Below are positions 53,170 to 62,604 of a DNA stretch of 64,000 bases, piece by piece. Source of the stretch: an uncultured Blastocatellia bacterium (GTDB taxonomy: Bacteria > Acidobacteriota > Blastocatellia > Pyrinomonadales > Pyrinomonadaceae); NCBI GenBank assembly GCA_946480785.1, contig CAMLLD010000028.1, positions 5,247 through 69,246 on the forward strand, given 5' to 3'. A program made the translations under genes and the position numbers. The notes under the pieces were generated by a model. That model was not told the origin of the DNA. It searched no databases and saw nothing but the letters and a program-made list of their open reading frames with translations. Numbering within the stretch: position 1 is the stretch's first letter; each line of letters starts with the position of its first letter.

Positions 53170-56100
53170 TCAGACGCGTGAGCCGTTACCGTTCGAAGTC
53201 GTCTCTACACTGACACGGCAGCCCAGTTTCTTCAAAGCTTCCTCGAGCTCGTTGCAGCGCTTCACGCGCAAGGCGTTGTTGGCTTTCACTCGCACCACCG
53301 CGCCGTTGTCCGTCACGGTTTCAAGCGTCACGTCGCAGTCGCCGGGATGCGCGTTAAGCACGTCGAGAATCGAATCGCAGACCGTCAGGAAATCCTCTGC
53401 CTGTGGCGCCCGCAACACCAGAAACTCACTGATGTTCGCCGCCGCGTCGATGCTCTTCACCTGGTCCACGATGATCGACGGCGGATTGTCTTCACTCAAC
53501 TCGAGCCGGCCGATGATCACCACGGGCAGATCGTTTTCCAAGAGCGCCGAGTACTTGCGATAGACTTCCGGCCACAGCACGCACTTCGTTCCGCCCGCCT
53601 CGTCCTCCAATCGCAGCAGCGCAAACTTATCACCCTTCTTCGTCGTGCGCGTTTGCACGTCGGAAATGATTCCGCCGCACGTCACGCGGCTGCCGGTGTT
53701 CAGATTCGGGAGTTCCGACGAGGTCACGGCTTTCGCATTCTGGAGCACTTCGAGATAGCGCTCGAGCGGATGGCCCGAGATATAAAAACCGAGCGCGGCC
53801 TTTTCTGCGGCAAGCATTTCGGCAGCCGTCCAGCCTTTGATCGTAGGCGAGATCTCGTTGGCGAAGTCTATCTCTTCCGGCATCGCGCCGAAGAGTCCGC
53901 TCTGACCGATCAACCGCTCACGCTTGGAGCGTTGCGCCCGCGAGAGCGCCGCGTCGATGCAACTGAACAACGCTCCCCGCCATTCGTGAACCGCACGGCC
54001 GTCCTTTAGCGAGTCGAACGCCCCGGCGCTCACGAGACTTTCAAACACACGCTTATTCAAAGTCGACGACTCAACCCGCTCGGCGAAGTCAAAGAACGAA
54101 CGGAACGGCCCGCTCTCCCGCGCCTCAGAGATTGCTTTAACAGTAGAGTGGCCGAGGCCCTTAATCGCCGTAAGCCCGTAGCGGATGGCGCCGCTTAACG
54201 GAGTGAAGCCCGAGTTGCTTTCGTTGACGTCAGGCGGCAGTAAAGCAATCTTCTGCGCCCGCAGTTCCTTCGAGTACTTAAACACTTTAGCGGCGTCCTG
54301 CGCTTCGTTCGAAAGCACCGCCGCGTAGAAATGCTCCGGATAATGGGCCTTCAAATAAGCCGTCTGAAACGCGAGGTACGCGTAGGCCACGCTGTGACTG
54401 CGGTTGAAACCGTAGTCGGAAAACTGGGCCATCAACGAGAAGATCTTTTCGGCCTTTTCCTGCTTGATGCCGCGCTCGACCGCGCCGTTGATGAACTTCT
54501 CCTCGTGCACCGCCATCTCTTCGCGCTTCTTCTTGCCCATCGCGCGACGCATCAGGTCGGCTTCGCTAAGTGTATAACCCGCAAGCTTCTGCGCGAGCTG
54601 CATGATCTGCTCTTGGTAGACGATGATGCCGTAGGTGTTGCTGAGAATGTCCTTCATCTCCGGCACGAGATAACGCACGGCTTTCTTGCCGTGATGCCGG
54701 AGGATGAACTCGTCAACCATGCCGCCGTCGAGTGGACCAGGGCGATAGAGGGCATTCAACGCCGCCAGATCTTCGAGTCCTTTCGGTTTCAGCTTGCGGC
54801 AGATCTCCTGCATGCCCGACGACTCAAACTGGAAGACCGCCTCCGTCCTTCCATCAGCGAATACTGCAAGTGCTTTATCGTCGTTAAGCGCGACGTCGGA
54901 CCACTTAATCTCCGTTCCATGCAACTGTTTAATGCTAGTTAAGCAGTCATTTATAACGGTTAAGGCGGTAAGCGCTAAAAAATCCATCTTAAGCATGCCG
55001 GTCTTTTCCAAGTCCGACATGACGTATTGGGTCGTAAGCTCTTCCTTACCCGAGACGGCGATCGGGATCAGTTCCTGAAGCGGCAACGGAGAGATGACCA
55101 CGCCCGCCGCGTGGACCGATGAGTGGCGTGCGCAGCCTTCGAGGCGTCGCGCGATCTCAAGTATCTCCTTAACCTGTGGGTTGGTCTCCATCTCCTTGCG
55201 GAGCTCAGGTACTTGTTCAAGTGCCTGACTGATGCTGACGTTGCGGCCGCGGACCGGCGGCGGGATCAGTTTGGCGATCCGTTCGACCTCGGCGTACGGC
55301 ACTTCGAGCGCGCGGCCGACGTCCTTGATGGCGGCCTTCGAGGCAAGAGTTCCAAAGGTGATGATCTGGCAGACTGAGTCGCGGCCATAAAGGTCGGCGA
55401 CGTGGTTAATGACGTCCCCGCGGCCACGGACGCAGAAGTCGATATCGATATCAGGCAGCGAGACGCGGCCGGGGTTCAGGAAACGCTCGAAGAGCAGTTC
55501 GTACTGCAGCGGATCGACGTCGGTGATCTCGAGGCAGTAGGCGACCAGCGATCCGGCCGCAGAGCCGCGACCCGGCCCGACCGGAATCGAATGGTCTTTC
55601 GCGTAGCGGACGAAGTCCCAAACGATGAGGAAGTAACCGGGGAACCCCATCTGCTTGATCATCTGGATCTCGCTCGACAGGCGAGTCTGATAATCACTGA
55701 GCGGCTTGCTCAACTCGCCGCGAGCAATGAGCGGATCCCAAACCTGCTGCCGCCGTCTTTCGAAACCCTGGCGCACGACCTTCTCGAAGTAGTCGTCGAC
55801 CGAGAGTCCCTGCTCCGATTCGGGAATCGGATAGTTCGGCAGGTAGTTGACGTCCGTCGGCAGCTTCATCTCGCAGCGCTCGGCGATCTCCACCGTGCGG
55901 TTCAACACTTCGGGCAGTTCCTCACCGAAGATGCGCCACATCTCTTCCGGTGAACGGACGTAAAAGTACGGGCTGTTATAACGCAGCCGATTCGTGTCGT
56001 TGACCGTCTTGCCCGAACCGATGCAGAGCAGAACGTCGTGAGCGCGCGAGTCGTCGGGCATCAGGTAGTGCGCATCGTTCGTCGCCACCAAAGGCACGCC

Positions 56101-56703
56101 GGTCCGCTTCGAGAGCTCGACGAGAGATTTACGAATCCGCTTTTGCGGTTCGAGACCGTGCTCCTGGATTTCGAGGAAGTAGTTCCCTTTTCCGAGTATC
56201 TCTTCGAAGTCGATCGCCGCCTTCGCTGCTTCGTCACACTTGTCCTGCGCGAGCATTGCCGAAGGCACGCCCGACATGCAGGCTGACAAACCGATCAGTC
56301 CCTTACTGTGTTCGGCGAGCAGTTCTTTGTCGATGCGCGGCTTGTAGTAGAAGCCTTCGGTGTAGGCTTTCGACGTGAGACGCACGAGGTTCTGATAACC
56401 CTCGTAATTCTGCGCCAGCAGGATCAAATGGAAGTTTGCCTTTTCGCCGGGCGCGCTCGCGGCTTTCTCTTTGCGATTGCCGCGCGTGATGTAAGTCTCA
56501 CAACCGATGATGGGCTTCACGCCGTTATGCTTCATCGCGTTGTAAAAAGAGATCGCCCCGAACATGTTGCCGTGATCGGTCATGGCACACGCCGGCATTC
56601 CCAATTCCGCAACCCGCTTTGAAAGCGGCTTGATCTGAATCGCGCCGTCAAGAAGACTGTAGTCAGTATGAAGGTGTAGATGTACGAATTGACGATCCGG
56701 CAT
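53170..56703 (-). CDS. dnaE: DNA polymerase III alpha subunit
   Basis: 1177 residues from the ATG at 56703 (GGGAATAAGG upstream; a start four codons earlier overlaps guaA). PHP domain (HLHTDYSLLDG, ATNDAHY), polymerase palm with the catalytic Asps in LPDIDIDF, the helix-hairpin-helix region (IRYGLTAIKGLG) and a C-terminal OB fold (VTCGGIISDVQTRTTKKGDK). Replicative polymerase of the DnaE1 type by length and layout. It follows guaA directly. Confidence 0.96.
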   Translation of the reverse strand: MPDRQFVHLHLHTDYSLLDGAIQIKPLSKRVAELGMPACAMTDHGNMFGAISFYNAMKHNGVKPIIGCETYITRGNRKEKAASAPGEKANFHLILLAQNYEGYQNLVRLTSKAYTEGFYYKPRIDKELLAEHSKGLIGLSACMSGVPSAMLAQDKCDEAAKAAIDFEEILGKGNYFLEIQEHGLEPQKRIRKSLVELSKRTGVPLVATNDAHYLMPDDSRAHDVLLCIGSGKTVNDTNRLRYNSPYFYVRSPEEMWRIFGEELPEVLNRTVEIAERCEMKLPTDVNYLPNYPIPESEQGLSVDDYFEKVVRQGFERRRQQVWDPLIARGELSKPLSDYQTRLSSEIQMIKQMGFPGYFLIVWDFVRYAKDHSIPVGPGRGSAAGSLVAYCLEITDVDPLQYELLFERFLNPGRVSLPDIDIDFCVRGRGDVINHVADLYGRDSVCQIITFGTLASKAAIKDVGRALEVPYAEVERIAKLIPPPVRGRNVSISQALEQVPELRKEMETNPQVKEILEIARRLEGCARHSSVHAAGVVISPLPLQELIPIAVSGKEELTTQYVMSDLEKTGMLKMDFLALTALTVINDCLTSIKQLHGTEIKWSDVALNDDKALAVFADGRTEAVFQFESSGMQEICRKLKPKGLEDLAALNALYRPGPLDGGMVDEFILRHHGKKAVRYLVPEMKDILSNTYGIIVYQEQIMQLAQKLAGYTLSEADLMRRAMGKKKREEMAVHEEKFINGAVERGIKQEKAEKIFSLMAQFSDYGFNRSHSVAYAYLAFQTAYLKAHYPEHFYAAVLSNEAQDAAKVFKYSKELRAQKIALLPPDVNESNSGFTPLSGAIRYGLTAIKGLGHSTVKAISEARESGPFRSFFDFAERVESSTLNKRVFESLVSAGAFDSLKDGRAVHEWRGALFSCIDAALSRAQRSKRERLIGQSGLFGAMPEEIDFANEISPTIKGWTAAEMLAAEKAALGFYISGHPLERYLEVLQNAKAVTSSELPNLNTGSRVTCGGIISDVQTRTTKKGDKFALLRLEDEAGGTKCVLWPEVYRKYSALLENDLPVVIIGRLELSEDNPPSIIVDQVKSIDAAANISEFLVLRAPQAEDFLTVCDSILDVLNAHPGDCDVTLETVTDNGAVVRVKANNALRVKRCNELEEALKKLGCRVSVETTSNGNGSRV

Positions 56704-56705
56704 CC

Positions 56706-58262
56706 TTATTCCCATTCGATCGTTGATGGTGGTTTTGAACTGATATCGTAAACAACTCGGTTAACGCCCCTGATTTCTGAAACGATGCGGGCGGAGACGC
56801 GCCCGAGCAGATCGTGTGGCAGACGCGCCCAATCGGCCGTCATCCCATCCACGCTCGTCACCGCCCGAATCGCAACCACTCGCTCATATGTGCGCTCGTC
56901 GCCCATGACGCCGACAGTCGAGACCGGCAACAGCACGGGAAACGCTTGCCACACCGAGTGGTACAACTCCGCCAGGCGCAACTCTTCGTCGAGAATCCGA
57001 TCCGCAGCCTGGACCAGACGGATCTTCTCGTCCGTAACTTCGCCGATGATGCGCACCGCGAGTCCCGGACCAGGAAACGGATGACGCCCGAGTATCTCTT
57101 CCGGTACGCCGAGCTCTCTGCCGATCAGCCGCACTTCGTCTTTGAACAACTCGCGCAGCGGCTCGATCAGCTTGAGTTTCATCTTCTCCGGGAGGCCGCC
57201 CACGTTGTGATGACTCTTGATCACCGCCGATGGGCCACGCACCGAGACCGACTCGATTACGTCCGGATAAAGAGTTCCCTGCACCAAATATCCGACGTCG
57301 CCCAGGCGCCGTGCCTCTGATTCAAAGACGTCAATAAAAACTTTCCCGATCTGTTTGCGCTTCTGCTCGGGATCGGTGACGCCACGCAGCGCTTCGAGAA
57401 ACAGATGTCCCGCACGAACACCCGCGATGTTGAGCTTCATACTCTGCTGCAACAACGCAAGCGTCGATTCAAACTCACCTTCGCGCAGCAATCCGTTGTC
57501 AACAAAAATACACGTCTGTCGATCGCCGACCGCGCGATGGACCAACGCCGCCGCCACAGTCGAATCAACGCCGCCCGACAAACCCGAAACAGCGCGCCCG
57601 TTTTCACCCAACTGCTCGCGAATGCGCGCGACCTGTTCTTCAATCACCGCTTCCGGCGACCAATCACCCCGACAACCACAAACCGAAAACAAAAAATTCC
57701 GCAGCACGTGCGCGCCGAGCGGCGTGTGAGCCACTTCCGGATGAAACTGCACGCCGTAGATCCCGCGCGACTCATCCTCCATCGCATTCAACGCCTCATC
57801 CGTCAACGCCGTTACGTGAAAACCCGGCGGCACTTCCGTAACGTGATCGCCGTGGCTCATCCAGACGTCCATCTCTTTCGGCAATCCGCTAAACAGACGG
57901 CTCGTCACGTCGAGCACTTTCAAACGCGCGTACCCAAACTCGCGGCTCGGCGATGCTTCCACCGCCCCGCCAAGCTCCCGCGCAAACACCTGAAAGCCAT
58001 AACAAATCCCCAGCGTCGGGCAGTCAACCGCTTCCAGCAATTCAGACCGCGGCTTCGGCGCGCTCTCGTCGTAAACGGACGACGGGCCGCCGGAAAAGAT
58101 CAATCCTTTCGGCGCGCGCGCACGTATTGTCTCGGCTGGAGTGTTGAACGGCAGAATCTCACAGTAAACGCCCGCTTCTCTGACGCGCCGGGCGATCAGT
58201 TGTGTGTACTGCGATCCGAAGTCAAGTATGATTACGGTTTCATGCTGTCGGACTTGGTTCAT
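56706..58262 (-). CDS. guaA: GMP synthase (glutamine-hydrolysing)
   Basis: 518 residues. Class I glutamine amidotransferase domain at 1-200 with the Cys nucleophile in GICYGFQVF, and HPEV for the His-x-Glu pair. ATP-pyrophosphatase domain with SGGVDS, then the C-terminal dimerisation domain ending STIEWE. Makes GMP from XMP. Divergent from the PQQ-repeat gene. Confidence 0.97.
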   Translation of the reverse strand: MNQVRQHETVIILDFGSQYTQLIARRVREAGVYCEILPFNTPAETIRARAPKGLIFSGGPSSVYDESAPKPRSELLEAVDCPTLGICYGFQVFARELGGAVEASPSREFGYARLKVLDVTSRLFSGLPKEMDVWMSHGDHVTEVPPGFHVTALTDEALNAMEDESRGIYGVQFHPEVAHTPLGAHVLRNFLFSVCGCRGDWSPEAVIEEQVARIREQLGENGRAVSGLSGGVDSTVAAALVHRAVGDRQTCIFVDNGLLREGEFESTLALLQQSMKLNIAGVRAGHLFLEALRGVTDPEQKRKQIGKVFIDVFESEARRLGDVGYLVQGTLYPDVIESVSVRGPSAVIKSHHNVGGLPEKMKLKLIEPLRELFKDEVRLIGRELGVPEEILGRHPFPGPGLAVRIIGEVTDEKIRLVQAADRILDEELRLAELYHSVWQAFPVLLPVSTVGVMGDERTYERVVAIRAVTSVDGMTADWARLPHDLLGRVSARIVSEIRGVNRVVYDISSKPPSTIEWE

Positions 58263-58270
58263 TGATCGAT

Positions 58271-59389
58271 ATGAAGTTGCGAATTATACAACTACTCTGC
58301 GTCCTCAGTCTCGCGTGGGTGAGTGTTATTAGTGCGGACAAAACGGACAACGAGGCGCTGTTGGCACAACCACTCACCGTGCGCTGGCGTTACGAGTCGA
58401 ACGTGACACTCAATCTCACCCCCGCATTCGACAACGAACGCGTCTATCTGCCGCTCGCAGGTGGAACAATCGTCGCACTCAAAGCCAGCGACGGGCAGTT
58501 GTTTTGGCGTTCCGAAATAGGTGGCGAACTTTCCGCTTCGCCAGTTGCCGACGAAGCTTCAATTTACGTTGCGTCAGAAATAACCACACCCGACGGCGAA
58601 TCGCGCGCTTCATCTGGCGCCTTGCGCGCGCTCGGCCGCGAAGGCGGCGTCACGCAATGGATGACGCCGCTCGTGAAGCCATTGCGCGGCGCGCTCGCAA
58701 TCAGTGACCGCAAACTTTTCGCGGGCGGCAGCGACGGACGCGCGTACGCGTTCGACAAACGCACCGGCGGCGTCTTGTGGTCGATTCCGTTCTCTTCGCC
58801 TTTCAACGGTCAACCGGTGCTCAATAACAAACGCGTCTACTTCGGCAGCGAAGACGGCACGGTGGTCGCGCTTGATGAAGCCACCGGCCACGTCTGGTGG
58901 CGCTATCAAACAAAAGGCCCGGTGCATGGCCCGGTCGCGGTGACAGACGACACAGTATTCTTCGGCTCAGGCGACGGATACATTTATGCGCTCAGCACCG
59001 AGCGCGGCCGTTTGAAGTGGCGCAAACGCACCGGCGGCGGAGTTGAAGCAGTGGCCCTCGCAGGTGACACGTTGCTCGCCGCATCACTCGACAACTTCGC
59101 GTACTCGCTGAATCTGAAAGGCACGATGCTTTGGAAGAAGCAGTTGCCGGGACGAATCTCCGCGCAACCGCTGACGGTTCAGGAGACGGTGCTGTTTACG
59201 CCGCTGTCGAGTCCGGTGGCGGTCGTGTTGGGTTTGAAAGACGGGAAGCAGCTCAACTCGTTGCCCACTGGTGAAGAGTTGACGAGCTCAGCGTCGCCGG
59301 TGATTGTCGGCGACGCGGTGATCGTGACGACCGAACACGGATTGTTAGCGTTTGGACGACCGGCAGAAGCGATTAAACAAAAACTCTAA
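58271..59389 (+). CDS. Exported PQQ-repeat beta-propeller, BamB-like
   Basis: 372 residues from the ATG at 58271 (a TTG three codons earlier is possible). Signal peptide [18 protein letters not shown]. Repeats of the PQQ_2 type: [58 protein letters not shown] and [18 protein letters not shown]. The layout resembles BamB of the outer-membrane assembly machine, though a general periplasmic scaffold is equally likely. Its stop overlaps the pssA stop region in opposite orientation. Confidence 0.82.
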   Translation: MKLRIIQLLCVLSLAWVSVISADKTDNEALLAQPLTVRWRYESNVTLNLTPAFDNERVYLPLAGGTIVALKASDGQLFWRSEIGGELSASPVADEASIYVASEITTPDGESRASSGALRALGREGGVTQWMTPLVKPLRGALAISDRKLFAGGSDGRAYAFDKRTGGVLWSIPFSSPFNGQPVLNNKRVYFGSEDGTVVALDEATGHVWWRYQTKGPVHGPVAVTDDTVFFGSGDGYIYALSTERGRLKWRKRTGGGVEAVALAGDTLLAASLDNFAYSLNLKGTMLWKKQLPGRISAQPLTVQETVLFTPLSSPVAVVLGLKDGKQLNSLPTGEELTSSASPVIVGDAVIVTTEHGLLAFGRPAEAIKQKL

Positions 59390-60300
59390 TTATGCGAGGA
59401 ACGCCCGACCGGATTGGGCTCGATTTTCGCTTCCGTTGACTCGCTGCGCCGCCAAAAGACACTCGCGAGGCGCGAGAGCAGCCCATAGAGAATGTAACTG
59501 ATCACGATCGCCAGCAGCACATACTGTGAGTAGAGAAAGATCAGCATTCCCACTGCCACCGCGAGAATGATCGTACGCATGCTGCGGGCGCGCGTGCCGA
59601 TTGTCTTGAAACTTGAAAATCGCAGCGTGCTGACCATCATCAGGCTCAACAAGCCGACCAGCACCATCAACAATCCGGAATAAATTCGCGCGCGCTCCGG
59701 GCCGAAATAAGTTAGCGGCGCCGGCGAGAAGTGGACGAGGGCCGCAATCAGTCCGCCCGCAACCGGAATCGGCAAACCGACATAATTCTTCTTATCAACT
59801 TTCGGTGTGCCTTCGGCGAGGATTCGCGGACGCGAAGCTTGCACGTTGAAACGTGCGAGGCGAAACGCGCCGCACATCAGGTACATAAACGAGAGAAACC
59901 AGGCAAGGCTGTGCAGATTGCTGCCTTCGGTCAAGCTTGCACCATAACCCCAAACGTAAGCCAGCACGGCAGGCGCCACGCCAAACGTCACCACGTCCGC
60001 GATTGAATCGAGTTGAATGCCAATCTCCGTCGTGGTCTTCGTCATGCGCGCGATGCGGCCGTCGACCATGTCAAACAATAAAGCCCAACCGATTGTTACG
60101 GCGGCGGTGTTGAAGTGTGCCGCGGCTGTCGCCAGGTCAGGCGTCGCGCTGCCGAGTATCTGAAAGCCGCGCAACGACGCCATCACCGATAAGAAGCCCA
60201 TCAGTATGTTCGCAGCCGTAAAAAATGATGGAATGAGATACAGACCTTTGCGGAGACCGCGCCGGGGAGGATTCGGGCGTTCGTGATCGTCGTGATCCAT
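59386..60300 (-). CDS. pssA: CDP-diacylglycerol-serine O-phosphatidyltransferase
   Basis: 304 residues, multi-pass membrane. The CDP-alcohol phosphotransferase motif D-x2-D-G-x2-A-R-x8-G-x3-D-x3-D is complete: DMVDGRIARM followed by GIQLDSIAD. Makes phosphatidylserine from CDP-diacylglycerol and serine. Two bases separate it from psd upstream, so both enzymes of phosphatidylethanolamine synthesis are in one operon. Confidence 0.93.
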   Translation of the reverse strand: MDHDDHERPNPPRRGLRKGLYLIPSFFTAANILMGFLSVMASLRGFQILGSATPDLATAAAHFNTAAVTIGWALLFDMVDGRIARMTKTTTEIGIQLDSIADVVTFGVAPAVLAYVWGYGASLTEGSNLHSLAWFLSFMYLMCGAFRLARFNVQASRPRILAEGTPKVDKKNYVGLPIPVAGGLIAALVHFSPAPLTYFGPERARIYSGLLMVLVGLLSLMMVSTLRFSSFKTIGTRARSMRTIILAVAVGMLIFLYSQYVLLAIVISYILYGLLSRLASVFWRRSESTEAKIEPNPVGRSSHN

Positions 60301-60302
60301 AG

Positions 60303-60920
60303 TCAGGAGATCCTCCCGATGACGGTGATGCCGCCGCGCACGCGCTCGCCTTCAGTTACCGTCACTTTCACATTCGCGGGCAGCAACACATCGGTACGAG
60401 AACTGAACTTGATCATACCGAAGCGTTCGCCAAGGTTTAGGCGATCGCCCGTGTGTTTCCAGCAGACGATGCGGCGCGCGAGTATGCCGGCGATCTGTTT
60501 ACAAACCACCGTGATCTTCTCGCCCTGAATCGTCAGCGCGTTTTGTTCGTTGACGACGCTGGCTTTTTCATTCGTGGCCATCAGAAATTTTCCCGGCGAG
60601 TAAACTACGTCAACGATCTTTCCGGGAATCGGCGCGCGATTGATGTGCACGTCCAGCGGCGAGAGAAAAATGCTGATCAGCGTCGGCGAGTTTGCCTGGC
60701 CGGCAGCCGACTCGATGCGTGTTACGCGGCCATCGGCCGGCGAAACCACCACGTCGGGATCGCTCGGCGGCTCTCGTTTCGGATCGCGAAAGAAGTAAGC
60801 CATGAACAACGCGAGCAGCAACAACAGCAAACCGACATACCAAAACCCAAACACGGTCACCGCCACGGCCAACAGAAGCGGCACAACGATATAAGGAATG
60901 CTTTCTCGAACGATACTCAA
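60303..60920 (-). CDS. psd: Phosphatidylserine decarboxylase proenzyme, short form
   Basis: 205 residues, the short (archaeal-type) form. N-terminal membrane segment, then DVVVSPADGRV, FLSPLDVHINRAPIPG and EKASVVNEQN. The self-cleavage site, normally G-S, reads IKFSSRTDVLLP, that is S-S, so the residue before the pyruvoyl-forming Ser is Ser, not Gly. Decarboxylates phosphatidylserine to phosphatidylethanolamine. Directly upstream of pssA. Confidence 0.88.
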   Translation of the reverse strand: MSIVRESIPYIVVPLLLAVAVTVFGFWYVGLLLLLLALFMAYFFRDPKREPPSDPDVVVSPADGRVTRIESAAGQANSPTLISIFLSPLDVHINRAPIPGKIVDVVYSPGKFLMATNEKASVVNEQNALTIQGEKITVVCKQIAGILARRIVCWKHTGDRLNLGERFGMIKFSSRTDVLLPANVKVTVTEGERVRGGITVIGRIS

Positions 60921-60941
60921 AACGTTTCTGCTACTTACATC

Positions 60942-60976
60942 AAAGGGGACGCGTACTCTCGTTCCACGTCCCCTTT
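60942..60976 (-). terminator. Hairpin between DUF465 gene and psd
   Basis: AAAGGGGACG and CGTCCCCTTT form a 10 bp perfect stem with a 15-base loop, 30 bases after the DUF465 stop on the minus strand and 22 bases before the psd start. Confidence 0.5.
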
Positions 60977-61006
60977 CAACTTTATGCGGAACTGCCGAAG
61001 CAGTGT

Positions 61007-61258
61007 TTAATGACTCAAGCTCTGCGACTTCTGGTACTGCAACATCATTGAATACATCTGATCTTTGAGAGCGAGCTTTTTCTTCTTGAGCGTAATCTCC
61101 TCCAGTTGTTCTTCGTCATTCGGATAGTTAAGAGCTGATAATTCACTGAGACGTTCTTCGTACTTGTGATGTTCGCGCGCGAGCTCCCGGAACTCGGGGT
61201 CGCGGTTTATCAACTCTTCTTTCAAACTATCCGTGGTTGCGATGTCCATTTCGTGCAT
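61007..61258 (-). CDS. DUF465 / YdcH-family small protein
   Basis: 83 residues of coiled-coil type: LAREHHKYEERLSELSALNY, then EEQLEEITLKKKKLALKDQM. This matches YdcH/DUF465, small dimeric helical-hairpin proteins of unknown role. Starts at 61258 or at the ATG three codons later. Confidence 0.85.
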   Translation of the reverse strand: MHEMDIATTDSLKEELINRDPEFRELAREHHKYEERLSELSALNYPNDEEQLEEITLKKKKLALKDQMYSMMLQYQKSQSLSH

Positions 61259-61410
61259 TTCTCCTTTCAGTCAGACGGATGGAGTGGGCAGGATGGTGGC
61301 GGAGGTATACAGGCTCTGGGACCTCCAATAAGTTAACTCGCACGGCAAAAATGTTAGCCGAACCACCTTGACCAACGCAAGCGGACATTTTGCCCTCGTT
61401 GGCTTCAATT

Positions 61411-61905
61411 TCAGGTGAGATCCAGCGTCATCACGACCGCGTCTTCAGTCGGATCGGAATAGTAGTTCGAACGCTTCGCAATACCGCGAAAACCGCACTT
61501 CCGATACAGCGCCTGCGCTGCGGAGTTTCCGTCACGAACCTCGAGAAAAGCCGCGGTCGCACGCTTTCTACGCGCTTCGTCGAGAACGCGTCCGAGCAAC
61601 ATCGCGCCGTAACCACGACGGCGATACTGTTCCCTGACGGCAACGTTGTTGATGTGTAGTTCGCCGGCCGTTTCGCGCGCGACGATGTAACCCGCGATAT
61701 TGCGCTGGTCGACGTGCGCGTGCAGCGGCTTGGCGACGAGCATCAGTTCCCTGTTACCGCCTTGCAGCTCCGCGTAGTACGCCGCCCAACCCCAACGACT
61801 CAAGCCCGATTGCTCTTCGATCTCGACGACTTCGAGCAGGTCGTGCTCGGTCATACGCACGATCTCGACGTCGCTTTGGGTCGTTTTTTGTTCGGCAGTT
61901 CCCAT
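61411..61905 (-). CDS. rimI: Ribosomal protein S18-alanine N-acetyltransferase
   Basis: 164 residues from the ATG at 61905, whose A is the last base of the tsaB stop (TAATG); the longer frame is an antisense artefact. GNAT fold with acetyl-CoA-binding VREQYRRRGYGAMLLGRVLD and FLEVRDGNSAAQALYRKCGF. The tsaB-rimI pairing is standard and supports the call. Confidence 0.92.
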   Translation of the reverse strand: MGTAEQKTTQSDVEIVRMTEHDLLEVVEIEEQSGLSRWGWAAYYAELQGGNRELMLVAKPLHAHVDQRNIAGYIVARETAGELHINNVAVREQYRRRGYGAMLLGRVLDEARRKRATAAFLEVRDGNSAAQALYRKCGFRGIAKRSNYYSDPTEDAVVMTLDLT

Positions 61906-62597
61906 TAAACTTTTAACTCGGCGTCGGACGGCCGGACGTATATTGCCTGAAGCGCGTCGGGCGCGACCAGTTGGCCCAGACGAAAGTTGCGTAACGCGAG
62001 CGCGGCGACGTGACGCGCGAGGTTCTGCGGCTGCGGCGCGATGCGCCACCGTTTATCGCTACTCGTGCTCTGGATCAACTCGCGCTGTGCGATTGCGCCT
62101 GCGCCACACCATAAAACTTTCTCCAGCGAACCGTACTTGTCAAACATCTTCTGCGGCGCAATGTGCGCTGCGTCGTCGCGCGCCGTCACGACGCCGTCGT
62201 TCGAGACGGAGAACGACTGAGCAAATACCTCGCCGCGCCCCGCAGGCAGCAATGCGACCGTCGTTTCGGATGGGCCGCCGCCAAGAGCAATCGCCTGGAG
62301 TGTTGGCACTGCGGCAGTCGGACGCGCAAGCGTGGCTGCGAGAGCTTTGATAGTGGCGATACCAATGCGTAAGCCGGTGAAGCTGCCCGGTCCGGCAGCG
62401 ACTGCGAAGAGATCGATCTCCGGTAGCTTGATCTTCGCTTCGTTTAGTAGGTGATCGAGATCGGCCAGCAGCGTGTTTGAGTGAGAGATACCGGGATCGC
62501 CGTTGCTGCCGGCGATCACTTCTTCGCCGCGCGCGATAGCAATGCTGCCTGCGAGAGTTGCTGTCTCAACTGCCAGAATCAAGGTTTCTGTCGACAT
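61905..62597 (-). CDS. tsaB: tRNA threonylcarbamoyladenosine biosynthesis protein TsaB
   Basis: 230 residues. ASKHA fold: ILAVETATLAGSIAIARGEE, GPGSFTGLRIGIATIKAL. Partner of TsaD in making t6A37 in tRNA; TsaD and TsaE are not in the window. Overlaps rimI by one base. Confidence 0.93.
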   Translation of the reverse strand: MSTETLILAVETATLAGSIAIARGEEVIAGSNGDPGISHSNTLLADLDHLLNEAKIKLPEIDLFAVAAGPGSFTGLRIGIATIKALAATLARPTAAVPTLQAIALGGGPSETTVALLPAGRGEVFAQSFSVSNDGVVTARDDAAHIAPQKMFDKYGSLEKVLWCGAGAIAQRELIQSTSSDKRWRIAPQPQNLARHVAALALRNFRLGQLVAPDALQAIYVRPSDAELKV

Positions 62598-62604
62598 CTC
62601 TTGT

